From Pseudomonas sp. HR96 (GTDB lineage Bacteria > Pseudomonadota > Gammaproteobacteria > Pseudomonadales > Pseudomonadaceae), in contig NZ_CP139141.1 of the NCBI RefSeq assembly GCF_034059295.1, forward strand, positions 3,703,001 to 3,767,000: a stretch of 64,000 nt of DNA, written 5' to 3'. The notes below the pieces were generated by a model that was given only the letters and a program-made list of their open reading frames with translations, searched no databases and had not been told where the DNA came from. How positions within the stretch are numbered: the first letter of the stretch is position 1; each line of letters starts with the position of its first letter. This document shows, piece by piece, positions 42,504-50,528 of the stretch. The position numbers and the translations under genes were made by a program.

Positions 42504-44225
42504 TTAAAGAAGAAATTCGACGCGCAGGTACACCGGTGCCTCGCTGTCCCGCAGGGCGGCCGGGCGTTCCAGCGAATGGGCCAGGGTCAGGCTGAAGCTC
42601 AGGTGGCGGCCGCGGGCGAACAGCTCCAGCGAATCACTGGAGACCCGCCCGTGTTCGCTGCCCGCGTGCGCGACGTCACTGATCACGCCCTGGTCATAGC
42701 CGATGCCGCTGCCGTATTCGCTGAACACCGGCTGCAGCCAGTTCCAGGCCACGGGCCGGGTCCAGCGCAGGTCGTTGCGCCAGTAGCCGCCGCTGTCACC
42801 GGTGAGGAACTGGTCCTTGTAACCACGAATGGACGACTCGCCGCCCAGGCTCATGCGCTGGGGGCTGAACAGCACGTCTTCACTGTGCTGCCCGGTGGCC
42901 AGGCTGCTGAAACTGAACGCCTCGCCCCATAGCTTGAACGGCTGCAGATAGCTGACCGTGGCGGTGTACTTGGTGTAGCGCGCGGTGGGGTCGGCCGGCC
43001 CGGGATCGTGCTCGCCCTGGGCACCGAGGGCGCCGATGCCTTGCTGCAGGCCCAGGTCGAGGTTGAGAAAGGCCCCGCCGAGGCGCCGGCCATGGTTCAC
43101 GCCGTATTGCAGCTCGGTGATGCGGTTGCTGCTGTTGTCCAGGCGGCTGCCCGCCACGTAGTTGTTGCTCGTCAGATGCGACAGGCCCAGGCTCAACGAG
43201 GTCTTGCTCAGGGTGTCGCGGTACACCACCCGCTCGGCCTTGAGCTGGTGGGTGGTGCTGTCGCCCCTCTGCTTGAAATCAAAGCTGTTGGCCTGGGCCA
43301 GCGCGCGGTAATCGCTGCGGTTGTAGGCATAGTTGAAGTTCCACCAGCCCCAGGGCAGGTTGTAGTTCAGGCCGGCGTTGTGCGAGTTGTGCTGGTCGTC
43401 GGCGTGGGCGTCCTGGCCGCCGTTGATACCCAACTGGTCGGCCAGGCCCAGCGGGCTGTCCCAGTCCAGGCGCGTGCCCCACTGCTGTTCGCCGGAGCTC
43501 TTCTGGCCGTCGTTGCTGCGCGACAGCGCCACCCGCCAGGGCTTGCGCGCGGTGTTGTTGACCACCACGTCGGTGCTGCCGACGGTCTGCCCGGGCACCA
43601 GCGCCATCTGCGCCTGGTTGGAGGGCAGGCGGTTGAGCTGGTCGACCAGCTGCTCGACCGCGCGCAGGTCGAGCAGCTCGCCGGCGCGGTCGGGAAAGCC
43701 CATGTCCAGCTCGCGCTGCGACAGGCCGCTGCCCTGCCCCGGCTTGAGGCTTTGCAGGTGGCCTTCCACCACTTGTACCAGCAGGTGGCCGTGGGCCAGA
43801 TCCTGCGGCGGCAGGTAGGCACGGCTGGTCACCAGGCCCAGGGCTATATAGCGGTCGGTGATGACCTTGAGCACTTCGTTGAGTTGGGCCACGCCCAGGC
43901 ATTGATGCAGGTAGGGGGCCAGCAACCGCTCGCGGTCACCGTCCGGCAGATGGTCGGCGCCCTTGAGCTCGATGGTATCGATGGTGAAACAACGCGAGCT
44001 CGCCGGCGCTGCCGGGGCGGGCTGCTCGGGGCTGGGGGCCGGCAGGTTCTGCAGGTCATCGAGCCGCTTGCGCTGGTCTTCGAGCAAGCGGTCCTGACGC
44101 TCGCGAATCAGGTCCTGATCGCCCGGCGTAGGGCTGCCGGCCGCCTGGGCCAGGGGCATGGCCGCGGCCAGGGCGAAAGCCAGGGCGAGGCGCTGCAAGG
44201 ACATCCTTTTCCACATTGAACACAT
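42504..44225 (-). CDS. cdiB: CdiB two-partner secretion outer-membrane transporter
   Basis: A 573-residue TpsB protein. A signal peptide (LALAFALAAAMPLAQAAG) is followed by the N-terminal plug-helix region (DLIRERQDRLLEDQRKRLDD), two POTRA domains (FTIDTIELKGADHLPDGDR and RAYLPPQDLAHGHLLVQVVE) and a 16-strand barrel with the conserved loop motif SSIRGYKDQF. It ends in hydrophobic VEFLL, as usual for barrel proteins. Alternative starts at 44216 and 44204 (after GGAAAAGG) would give a cleaner signal peptide. It exports CdiA; cdiA begins about 20 bp downstream. A strong promoter lies at 44287-44315. Confidence 0.9.
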   Translation of the reverse strand: MCSMWKRMSLQRLALAFALAAAMPLAQAAGSPTPGDQDLIRERQDRLLEDQRKRLDDLQNLPAPSPEQPAPAAPASSRCFTIDTIELKGADHLPDGDRERLLAPYLHQCLGVAQLNEVLKVITDRYIALGLVTSRAYLPPQDLAHGHLLVQVVEGHLQSLKPGQGSGLSQRELDMGFPDRAGELLDLRAVEQLVDQLNRLPSNQAQMALVPGQTVGSTDVVVNNTARKPWRVALSRSNDGQKSSGEQQWGTRLDWDSPLGLADQLGINGGQDAHADDQHNSHNAGLNYNLPWGWWNFNYAYNRSDYRALAQANSFDFKQRGDSTTHQLKAERVVYRDTLSKTSLSLGLSHLTSNNYVAGSRLDNSSNRITELQYGVNHGRRLGGAFLNLDLGLQQGIGALGAQGEHDPGPADPTARYTKYTATVSYLQPFKLWGEAFSFSSLATGQHSEDVLFSPQRMSLGGESSIRGYKDQFLTGDSGGYWRNDLRWTRPVAWNWLQPVFSEYGSGIGYDQGVISDVAHAGSEHGRVSSDSLELFARGRHLSFSLTLAHSLERPAALRDSEAPVYLRVEFLL

Positions 44226-44286
44226 CGTTGGGTACCGTACCGCTGCGGGGCGAATATTTACATTTGGTTACATTTCAACGGCCGCG

Positions 44287-44315
44287 ATATTAGGTAGCCA
44301 TCATTCTGACGTCAA
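44287..44315 (-). promoter_or_regulatory. Sigma70-type promoter of cdiBA
   Basis: On the minus strand TTGACG (44315-44310) and TAATAT (44292-44287) are separated by exactly 17 bp, a near-consensus housekeeping promoter. Transcription would start near 44280, giving a leader of about 55-75 bases before cdiB. No other promoter of this quality was noticed between here and the orphan modules. Confidence 0.7.
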
Positions 44316-44459
44316 TTAACTATCGATCCCTTTCGTCGGCACGGCCTCTATCGGCCACTGGCGATTTGTCTGAAGGGTGCGGTTGCCTGGCGAAGCTCAA
44401 GGTGCGCTGCCTCACGGCCCGTGCTATTGGTAATGCTTCATTCGCACACAGGAGGCGCC

Positions 44460-45269
44460 ATGCTCGACGGCACAACGCAACTGGTGGCGATCGTCGGCTC
44501 GCCGATCGTCCAGGTGAAATCGCCACTCAATTTCAACACCTGGTTCCAGGACCACGGGCTGGACCTGGCCATGCTGCCCATCGACCTGCGCGCCGACAGC
44601 CTGCCCGCCTTCATCGGCCTGCTGCGCGGCTGGCAGAACCTGCGCGGTTGCGTGGTCACCGTGCCCTATAAACAGCTGCTGGCCGGGCAGCTCGACCAGC
44701 TCAGTGCCCGGGCGCAATTGCTCGGCTCGGTCAACGTCATCCGCCGCGAGGCCGACGGCACCTTGTGCGGTGATAACGTCGACGGCGAGGGCTTTCTCGG
44801 CGCCGCTCGCCAGCACGGCTTTGTGCCGGCCGGGGGCAATGCCCTGGTGCTCGGCGCCGGAGGCGTCGGCAGTGCAATCGGTTGCGCGTTATGCGAGGCC
44901 GGCCTGGCCCGGTTGGTGATCACCGATGTCGACGCCGCCCGCGCGCGGGCCTTGGGCGATTCGTTGCGCGGGACGTTTCCCGCGACCGAGATCCTGCATG
45001 AGTACGCTTCGCTGGCAGACTTTGCGCTAGTGGCCAACGCCTCCCCGGTGGGCATGGGCAACGGCGGTGAACTGCCCCTGTCCGAGGCGATGCTGGCGAC
45101 CTTGACGCAGGGTTGCCTGGTGGCCGATGTGGTCACTTCACCGGCCGTGACCGCATTCCTGCACCGCGCCCGGGCGCTGGGTGCGCGCACCCAGACCGGC
45201 GCCCAGATGGCCCGGGCGCAGATGGGCCATCTGGGGCATTTCATGGGGGTGATGCCGCCAGGGGTCTAA
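44460..45269 (+). CDS. Shikimate dehydrogenase family protein
   Basis: A 269-residue protein with AroE-like organisation: N-terminal substrate part (VGSPIVQVKSPLNFNTWF, then VTVPYKQLL with the conserved Lys), NVIRREADGTLCGDNVDGEG with the conserved Asn/Asp, and the NADP-binding loop LGAGGVGSA (about residue 130). AGGAGG precedes the ATG at 44460. Its sequence (ARAQMGHLGHFMG at the end) suggests an AroE paralogue of the quinate/shikimate or YdiB type rather than the biosynthetic copy. It is divergent from cdiB. Confidence 0.8.
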   Translation: MLDGTTQLVAIVGSPIVQVKSPLNFNTWFQDHGLDLAMLPIDLRADSLPAFIGLLRGWQNLRGCVVTVPYKQLLAGQLDQLSARAQLLGSVNVIRREADGTLCGDNVDGEGFLGAARQHGFVPAGGNALVLGAGGVGSAIGCALCEAGLARLVITDVDAARARALGDSLRGTFPATEILHEYASLADFALVANASPVGMGNGGELPLSEAMLATLTQGCLVADVVTSPAVTAFLHRARALGARTQTGAQMARAQMGHLGHFMGVMPPGV

Positions 45270-45305
45270 GTCCCTCGCGTACCGTCGGCGGCCATCGGTG
45301 AGGGC

Positions 45306-46238
45306 TTACGGGCCCTGGAGCGCATTGAACCGCTGCATCAACCCCTGCTCGCGAAACCGCTCGATGACGAAGTCGACGAACGCCCGGGTCTTGCCCGGCA
45401 GCAGCTTGTGCTCGGCGTAGTACAGGGAAATGTTGCCGTCATCCACATACCAGTCCGGCAGCACCCGCACCAGGCGCTGCTGCTCAAGGTACGGCACGGC
45501 GAACGGCAGGCTCACCAGGGCCACGCCCAGGCCCTGTTCGGCGGCTGAGCAGGCTGCCTCCGAGTCGCTCATGGTCATGCGCGGCTTGAGCTGCAACGCG
45601 CATTGTTCCTGGCTGCGGTGGGTCAGCGGCCATTGGCGCACGCGGCCGGTCTGCGGCGAACGTATCAGGATGCCGTCCAGCGCATGCAGATCGTCGGGGT
45701 GGTGCAGCGGCGCGCGTGCCTGCAAGTACCCGGGCGCGGCCACCAGCACCCGGTGGGCCGGCGCCAGCTTGCGCGCGACCACCCCCGGCGGCAGCTCGAA
45801 GCCACCGCCGATGGCGGCGTCGAAGCCCTGGCCGATCAGGTCGACCTGGCGGTTGTCGAAATGCCAGTCGGCGACGATGGCCGGGTAACGCTGCACAAAG
45901 TCGGCCAGCAGCGGCACGATGTACAGGCGGCCGAAGACCACGCCCATGCTCACCTTGAGCGTGCCGGCCGGCTGGCCCTCGGCGCTGGCCAGGTTGGCCA
46001 CGGCGTTCTGGATGATGGCAAAGCTGCCGGCCACCTCGTCGAGAAAACGCCGCCCCGCCTCGGTCAAGGTCAGGCGCCGGGTGCTACGCTGGAACAGCCG
46101 CACGCCCAGGCGCGCCTCCAGCCCGGCGACGTTCTTGCCCACCGCCGCCGGGGTCAGGCTCAGGCGCCGGGCGGCCTCGGCGAAGCTGCCGGCTTCGGCA
46201 CTGCGAATGAAGCTTTCTATGCTGCCAAAGGTTTCCAT
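45306..46238 (-). CDS. LysR-family transcriptional regulator
   Basis: A 310-residue LysR regulator: N-terminal winged helix (ESFIRSAEAGSFAEAARRLS, LEARLGVRLFQRSTRRLTLT) and a periplasmic-binding-like effector domain. It belongs by appearance to the CrgA/YafC-like group. It is divergent from the SDR gene at 46387, about 150 bp apart, which makes that gene its probable target. The effector is unknown. Confidence 0.85.
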   Translation of the reverse strand: METFGSIESFIRSAEAGSFAEAARRLSLTPAAVGKNVAGLEARLGVRLFQRSTRRLTLTEAGRRFLDEVAGSFAIIQNAVANLASAEGQPAGTLKVSMGVVFGRLYIVPLLADFVQRYPAIVADWHFDNRQVDLIGQGFDAAIGGGFELPPGVVARKLAPAHRVLVAAPGYLQARAPLHHPDDLHALDGILIRSPQTGRVRQWPLTHRSQEQCALQLKPRMTMSDSEAACSAAEQGLGVALVSLPFAVPYLEQQRLVRVLPDWYVDDGNISLYYAEHKLLPGKTRAFVDFVIERFREQGLMQRFNALQGP

Positions 46239-46386
46239 GGGCCTGCTCCACCGGCAAAGGCTGCGGATTATAAACTGCGGGTTTACTCAGCCTATGCCAT
46301 TACTGGTCTACACGATAGGTAATCCACAGCGGATACTTCCTTCCATCCCAGGGCACACCGCCCTGTTCAGCTCAGGAACTCTTATC

Positions 46387-47136
46387 ATGTCCAACCCTAC
46401 CCCACTCGCCGGCAAGGTTGCCCTGGTTCAGGGCGGCTCGCGCGGCATTGGCGCGGCCATCGTCCAGCGCCTGGTCGCCGATGGCGCCAGCGTCGCCTTC
46501 ACCTACGTCAGCTCGGCGGCCAAGGCCCAAGCCCTGCAGGCGCAAATCGTCGAAGCCGGGGGCCGCGCCCTGGCCCTGCAGGCCGACAGCGCCGATGCCC
46601 AGGCCGTGCAACAGGCCGTGGCCAGCACCGCGCAAGCGTTCGGCCGCATCGATATCCTGGTCAACAATGCCGGCGTGCTGGCCTTGGGCTCGGTGGCCGA
46701 GCTGCCCCTGGCCGACTTCGACCGTACCCTGGCCATCAATGTGCGCAGCGTGTTCGTCGCCAGCCAAGCGGTGTTGCCGCACATGGGCGACGGCGGGCGC
46801 ATCATCAATATCAGCAGCACCAACGCCGAGCGCATGCCGTTCGCCGGCGGCGCCACCTACGCCATGAGCAAGTCGGCGCTGACCGGGCTGGCCAAGGGCA
46901 TGGCCCGCGACCTCGGCCCTCGGGGCATTACCGTCAACAACGTGCAGCCGGGCCCGGTGGACACCGACATGAACCCGGCCGACGGCGAAATGGCGCCTGG
47001 CATGCTCGGCCTGATGGCGCTGGACCGCTACGGCACCGCCGAGGAAATCGCCGGCTTCGTGGCGTACCTCGCCAGCCCCCAGGCCGCCTACATCACCGGC
47101 GCCAACCTGACCATCGACGGCGGATTCGGGGCCTGA
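46387..47136 (+). CDS. SDR-family oxidoreductase (3-oxoacyl reductase-like)
   Basis: A 249-residue classical SDR: cofactor motif QGGSRGIG near 15-22, NNAG near 92, catalytic Ser in NISSTN and Tyr-x3-Lys in YAMSKSA, then PGPVDTDM and the C-terminal GANLTIDGGFGA. The ATG at 46387 follows AGGAACTC. It is divergent from a LysR gene that probably controls it. The substrate is unknown; annotation as FabG-like rests on similarity of motifs only. Confidence 0.85.
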   Translation: MSNPTPLAGKVALVQGGSRGIGAAIVQRLVADGASVAFTYVSSAAKAQALQAQIVEAGGRALALQADSADAQAVQQAVASTAQAFGRIDILVNNAGVLALGSVAELPLADFDRTLAINVRSVFVASQAVLPHMGDGGRIINISSTNAERMPFAGGATYAMSKSALTGLAKGMARDLGPRGITVNNVQPGPVDTDMNPADGEMAPGMLGLMALDRYGTAEEIAGFVAYLASPQAAYITGANLTIDGGFGA

Positions 47137-47256
47137 ACTGGCCACTGGGCACGGGGCTTGTAGGAAATTCAGACGCACGCCTGTAGGACCTTTCTGAAAG
47201 TGTGCCTTACCCTCCCGCCGCGCTTGTTGCTGCCCGGGTGATGGGATAGTTTCCCT

Positions 47257-47460
47257 CGGTCGCTGATTTTCGGCGGCCGGGTTTAGTCGCCCGCTCAGTG
47301 TTCTATCAAGCCCCAGACTGGCCCGGCGGGTGTGCTTCTCCCGTCGGGTCACTATGGCAGCTGTGCATGGGAGGGCTTCGGCCCTGCCGGGCTATTGGTA
47401 GTACACGCCGGTCGACTAACCCGTGCACAGCCGCCACCCACCTGTTGCGGGCAGGCGGCT
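47257..47460 (+). ncRNA. Structured 5' leader RNA with possible pseudoknot
   Basis: In the 348-bp gap before a DUF6124 gene I can pair several stems by eye. Stem 1 is CGGTCGCTG/CGGCGGCCG (47257-47265 with 47271-47279). Stem 2 is CCCGGCGGG/CCCGTCGGG (47322-47330 with 47340-47348). A UUCG hairpin AGGGC-TTCG-GCCCT spans 47372-47385. Long pairings TTAGTCG/CGACTAA (47283-47289 with 47413-47419) and GGCAGCTGTGCA/TGCACAGCCGCC (47356-47367 with 47424-47435) interleave, implying a pseudoknot. AGCCGCC (47429-47435) can instead pair with GGCGGCT (47454-47460). It may regulate the downstream gene; this is inference. Confidence 0.6.
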
Positions 47461-47484
47461 CCATGATTGCTCTGGAGTATGCCC

Positions 47485-47772
47485 ATGGACAGTTCAGACG
47501 ATTCCAAGCCAGGCCCGAAAACCCCCACCTTCACCCACTCGACCCCCTTCGGCCGTGGCTACACCGGCCAGACCCTGTTCGCCGTACAGGCCGGCATTCC
47601 CACCGAGGTGGCGCTGACCCAGGCCTGCGAAGTGCTCGCCGGCACCGCCGCTACCCTCTGTGAAATGGCCGAAATCTGCCCGGTGGAATATCGCCCCTTG
47701 GCGCGCTCGGCCATCTACCAGCTGGAGGTGGCCACCGCGCTGGTGGAATCCTCGGTGCCGACGTCGCTCTAG
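47485..47772 (+). CDS. DUF6124/DUF3077-type small protein
   Basis: A 95-residue protein with a polar N-terminus (MDSSDDSKPGPKTPTFTHST, then PFGRGYTGQTLFAVQAGIP) and a helical C-terminal half (ALTQACEVLAGTAATLCEMA). Families with this layout are abundant and often multi-copy in Pseudomonas, with no established function. GGAG lies 8 bp before the ATG. The structured leader upstream suggests post-transcriptional control. Confidence 0.75.
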   Translation: MDSSDDSKPGPKTPTFTHSTPFGRGYTGQTLFAVQAGIPTEVALTQACEVLAGTAATLCEMAEICPVEYRPLARSAIYQLEVATALVESSVPTSL

Positions 47773-47826
47773 CCCATCACGCTCGACCGATCGGGGGCTT
47801 GCCCCCCCGGGCGGCTCGAAGCCTGC

Positions 47827-49263
47827 CTACACCCCGCGAAACTCGTCGCCTTCGTCCGCCCGCAGGCGGCGGAACCATGCCACCGAGAGCAAGGTGACGC
47901 ACCCCACCACAATGAACGCGGGGGTGAAGTCGCGCGCCTGCAACGGCCCGCCGGCGTCGCCGTGCCAGGCGCCAATCAACGCCAGCAAGGTGGCGCCGAG
48001 CACCACGCCCAGGCACACCGACAACTGCTGGGCCATGCTCGAAGCGGTGGTCGCGTGGCTGGTGCGGTCAGGGGGCACCTGAGTGAAACCCAAGGTGTTC
48101 AGCGAGACCATGGCCATCGAGTTGCACAGGCCGCCGAGCAGCAGCACGCAGAAGATCGCCACGTGCGGCGTGGCTGCGGTAAAGAAGCCGTAGCCCATGT
48201 AGAACAGGCTCGACAAGCTCGCCGAGCCGACCAGCAAGGTCTTGAAGCCCACCGCCCGAATCGCCCGCGCCACTACCGTACGGGTGCTCAGCGAGCCGAC
48301 CGCCGTGGCCATGGTGAGTAGCCCCGACTGCAACGGCGACAGGCCGAAGCCGACCTGTAGCAGCAGCGGCAGCATGAACGGCGAAGCGCCGATGGCGATG
48401 CGCAGCGGCATGCCGCCCAGCACGGCGGCGCGGTAGCTGCTCAAGCGGAATATCCCCAAGTCGATCAGCGGGTGCACGCTGCGCCGGCTGTGCCAGCCAT
48501 ACCCGAGCAAGGCGCACACCCCCAGCGTCGCGCCGGCGAGCATCACCGGCCAGGGCAACAGGCCTTTGCCGGTGGTTTCCAGGGCGCCAATCAGCGCGGC
48601 CAGGCCCAGTGCCAGCAAGACGAAACCCAGGGCATCGAAACGGCGCCGCGGGCCGCTGGGCAGGTCCTTGTCGATAAAGGTCAGGGCCATCACCACCCCC
48701 AACAGGCCAAAGGGGATGTTCACCAGAAATATCCAGTGCCAGGAGGCGACCGTCACCACCGCCCCGCCAAAGAACGGCCCGGCCAGCCGGCCGATGGCAC
48801 CCGGCACGGTGAACCAGACCATGGCGTTGACGATCTGCGCCGGGGGCACCGAGCGCAACAGAATGAGGCGCCCGACCGGCAACATCATGGCCCCGCCCAC
48901 CCCCTGCAACAAGCGCCACGCCACCAGCGCCGGCAACGAGCCAGCCAGCCCGCACAGCGCCGAGCCCAGCGAAAACAGAGCAATCGCCACACAGAACATG
49001 CGCCGCGCGCCGAAGCGGTCGGCCAGCCAGCCGCTGATCGGCAAAAAGATCGCCAGGCTCAGCAGATAGGCGGTCACCGCCAGGTTGAGGTCGAGGATGT
49101 GCACGTCAAGCGAAGCGGCGATCGACGGCAGCGCCGTGGCCATCACCGAAGTGTCGAGGTTCTGCAGGAACAGCGGGCAGGCTACAACGAGGGGGACGAT
49201 ACGGGTGTGCGCGGTGGGCAAAGCGATGACCTCGGCAGGGTTGGCATCAGCGATCATAGCCAT
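47827..49263 (-). CDS. MFS drug exporter, DHA2 (EmrB/QacA-like) type
   Basis: A 478-residue membrane protein with about 14 hydrophobic helices. It has the family motifs PLFLQNLDTSVMATALPSIA (motif D1-like), SGWLADRFGARRMF (motif A) and QGVGGAMMLPVGRLIL (motif C region). I chose the ATG at 49263; 49257 is possible. It probably exports small toxic compounds with protons. It converges with the DUF6124 gene and is divergent from the YncE-like gene. The substrate is unknown. Confidence 0.8.
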   Translation of the reverse strand: MAMIADANPAEVIALPTAHTRIVPLVVACPLFLQNLDTSVMATALPSIAASLDVHILDLNLAVTAYLLSLAIFLPISGWLADRFGARRMFCVAIALFSLGSALCGLAGSLPALVAWRLLQGVGGAMMLPVGRLILLRSVPPAQIVNAMVWFTVPGAIGRLAGPFFGGAVVTVASWHWIFLVNIPFGLLGVVMALTFIDKDLPSGPRRRFDALGFVLLALGLAALIGALETTGKGLLPWPVMLAGATLGVCALLGYGWHSRRSVHPLIDLGIFRLSSYRAAVLGGMPLRIAIGASPFMLPLLLQVGFGLSPLQSGLLTMATAVGSLSTRTVVARAIRAVGFKTLLVGSASLSSLFYMGYGFFTAATPHVAIFCVLLLGGLCNSMAMVSLNTLGFTQVPPDRTSHATTASSMAQQLSVCLGVVLGATLLALIGAWHGDAGGPLQARDFTPAFIVVGCVTLLSVAWFRRLRADEGDEFRGV

Positions 49264-49463
49264 ACCGGGCACTAACCGGCATGGCAGATGAGAAAAATGG
49301 CTGCCAATCGCAACGGCCGAGGCCGCCGTGCTCCACAACCCCCTGACTCACGCCCACCCTGGCCCCGCCAACCAATGCATGACCCGCCTGAACGTTCTGC
49401 CCTGCCCCGTGCTCTCAAAAGAGCCGGTGCAGAGCCTTCGAGACCCTTTTCAAGGACTATGTC

Positions 49464-50483
49464 ATGACCCCATTCAACCGCCGCCACGTCCTGCAGATGA
49501 TTGCCGTCAGCAGTGCCTTGCCCCTCGTACCCCGCGTATTCGCCGACAGCCGCCCCAGCAATGAACTGGTGCTGGTGGAAAAGGAAGCGCCGGGCATCAG
49601 CTTCTACCAACTGCCCGACGGCCAGCCGTTGGCGCATATCGCCCTGGCCACCCAACCCCACGAAATCGTCGCCGACGCCCAGCACCGCTACGCCTACGTG
49701 GCGCAGTACGGCATGGAGAAATGGCTGGCGCCCGGTGACGGTGGGCATCTGGTGTACGTGATCGACCTGGTGGCGCGCAAGCTGGTGCGCACCCTTGACC
49801 TGACGCCCTACCACCGCCTGCATGGCATCCGCATGGACGCCGCCGGGCGCCTGTATGTGCTCAGCGAAACCGACTCGGTGATGATCCGCTTCGACAACCC
49901 GTCGCAGGACGAGTACCCCAGCCAGATCGTCCCGGTGGGCGGCACCCGCAGCCACTACTTCGCGCTGACCCGCGACGGCCACCGCGCCTACGTGGCCGAT
50001 ACCCTCTCGGGCATGGTCATCATGCTCGACCCCCAGGACCCCACCTTCACCCCGGTCAAGCAGCTGCTGGGCCAGGCGCCCGAGGGTTGCTGCCTGAGCG
50101 TCGACGAGCAGACCTTCTACGCCATCGACCGCTTCCAGGGCGTGCTGCACGTGTTCGAAGCCGCCACCTTGCGCCCCATCAGGCAGGTCAAGCTGCGCGG
50201 CGAAGCGGTGCGGGTAGTGGCCCTGGCGGACGGCCGGCTGATCGTCGCCAACCAGGCCGACAAGAGCCTCAGCCTGCTGCAGGCCGACACCCTGGCCGAG
50301 GCCGCGCACCTGCCGCTGGAGGCCGCCGCCCCCGGGCTCAACCTGTCACCTGACGGCCATACGGTGTATGCGTCGCTGGAGAGCAACAAGGTGGTGGTGA
50401 TCGACATCGCCCGGTGGCAGATCACCGCCTCCTTCGCCACGCAGAAGGCGCCGGATGCCGCCGCCGTGATCCTGCGCGGCTAA
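49464..50483 (+). CDS. YncE-like exported beta-propeller protein
   Basis: A 339-residue protein with a signal peptide carrying a twin arginine (FNRRHVLQMIAVSSALPLVP), followed by repeated propeller blades (VYVIDLVARKLVRTLDLTP, AYVADTLSGMVIMLDPQD, VYASLESNKVVVIDIARW). YncE-family proteins are periplasmic propellers of uncertain role. The stop TAA lies in a 51-bp repeat shared with the 3' end of lysR at 52018, so this gene and lysR probably overlapped end to end before the 1.5 kb insertion. Confidence 0.75.
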   Translation: MTPFNRRHVLQMIAVSSALPLVPRVFADSRPSNELVLVEKEAPGISFYQLPDGQPLAHIALATQPHEIVADAQHRYAYVAQYGMEKWLAPGDGGHLVYVIDLVARKLVRTLDLTPYHRLHGIRMDAAGRLYVLSETDSVMIRFDNPSQDEYPSQIVPVGGTRSHYFALTRDGHRAYVADTLSGMVIMLDPQDPTFTPVKQLLGQAPEGCCLSVDEQTFYAIDRFQGVLHVFEAATLRPIRQVKLRGEAVRVVALADGRLIVANQADKSLSLLQADTLAEAAHLPLEAAAPGLNLSPDGHTVYASLESNKVVVIDIARWQITASFATQKAPDAAAVILRG

Positions 50484-50528
50484 AGCCGAAAATGCTGGCC
50501 GATCGCTTCGGCCAGCCGTTCGCAGGCT
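50478..50528. repeat. 51-bp direct repeat, left copy
   Basis: Identical to 52018-52068. It contains the end of the YncE-like gene and, on the minus strand, the last codons of lysR (GQHFRL and stop). The core CTGGCCGA-TCGCT-TCGGCCAG is an 8-bp inverted repeat. It looks like a target duplication or att-like site produced by the insertion to its right. Confidence 0.85.

Noticed and set aside
47793..47806. GGGGG-CTTG-CCCCC hairpin after the DUF6124 gene as a terminator
   Set aside because: The stem is only 5 bp and no U-tract follows on either strand, so support is too weak to list.
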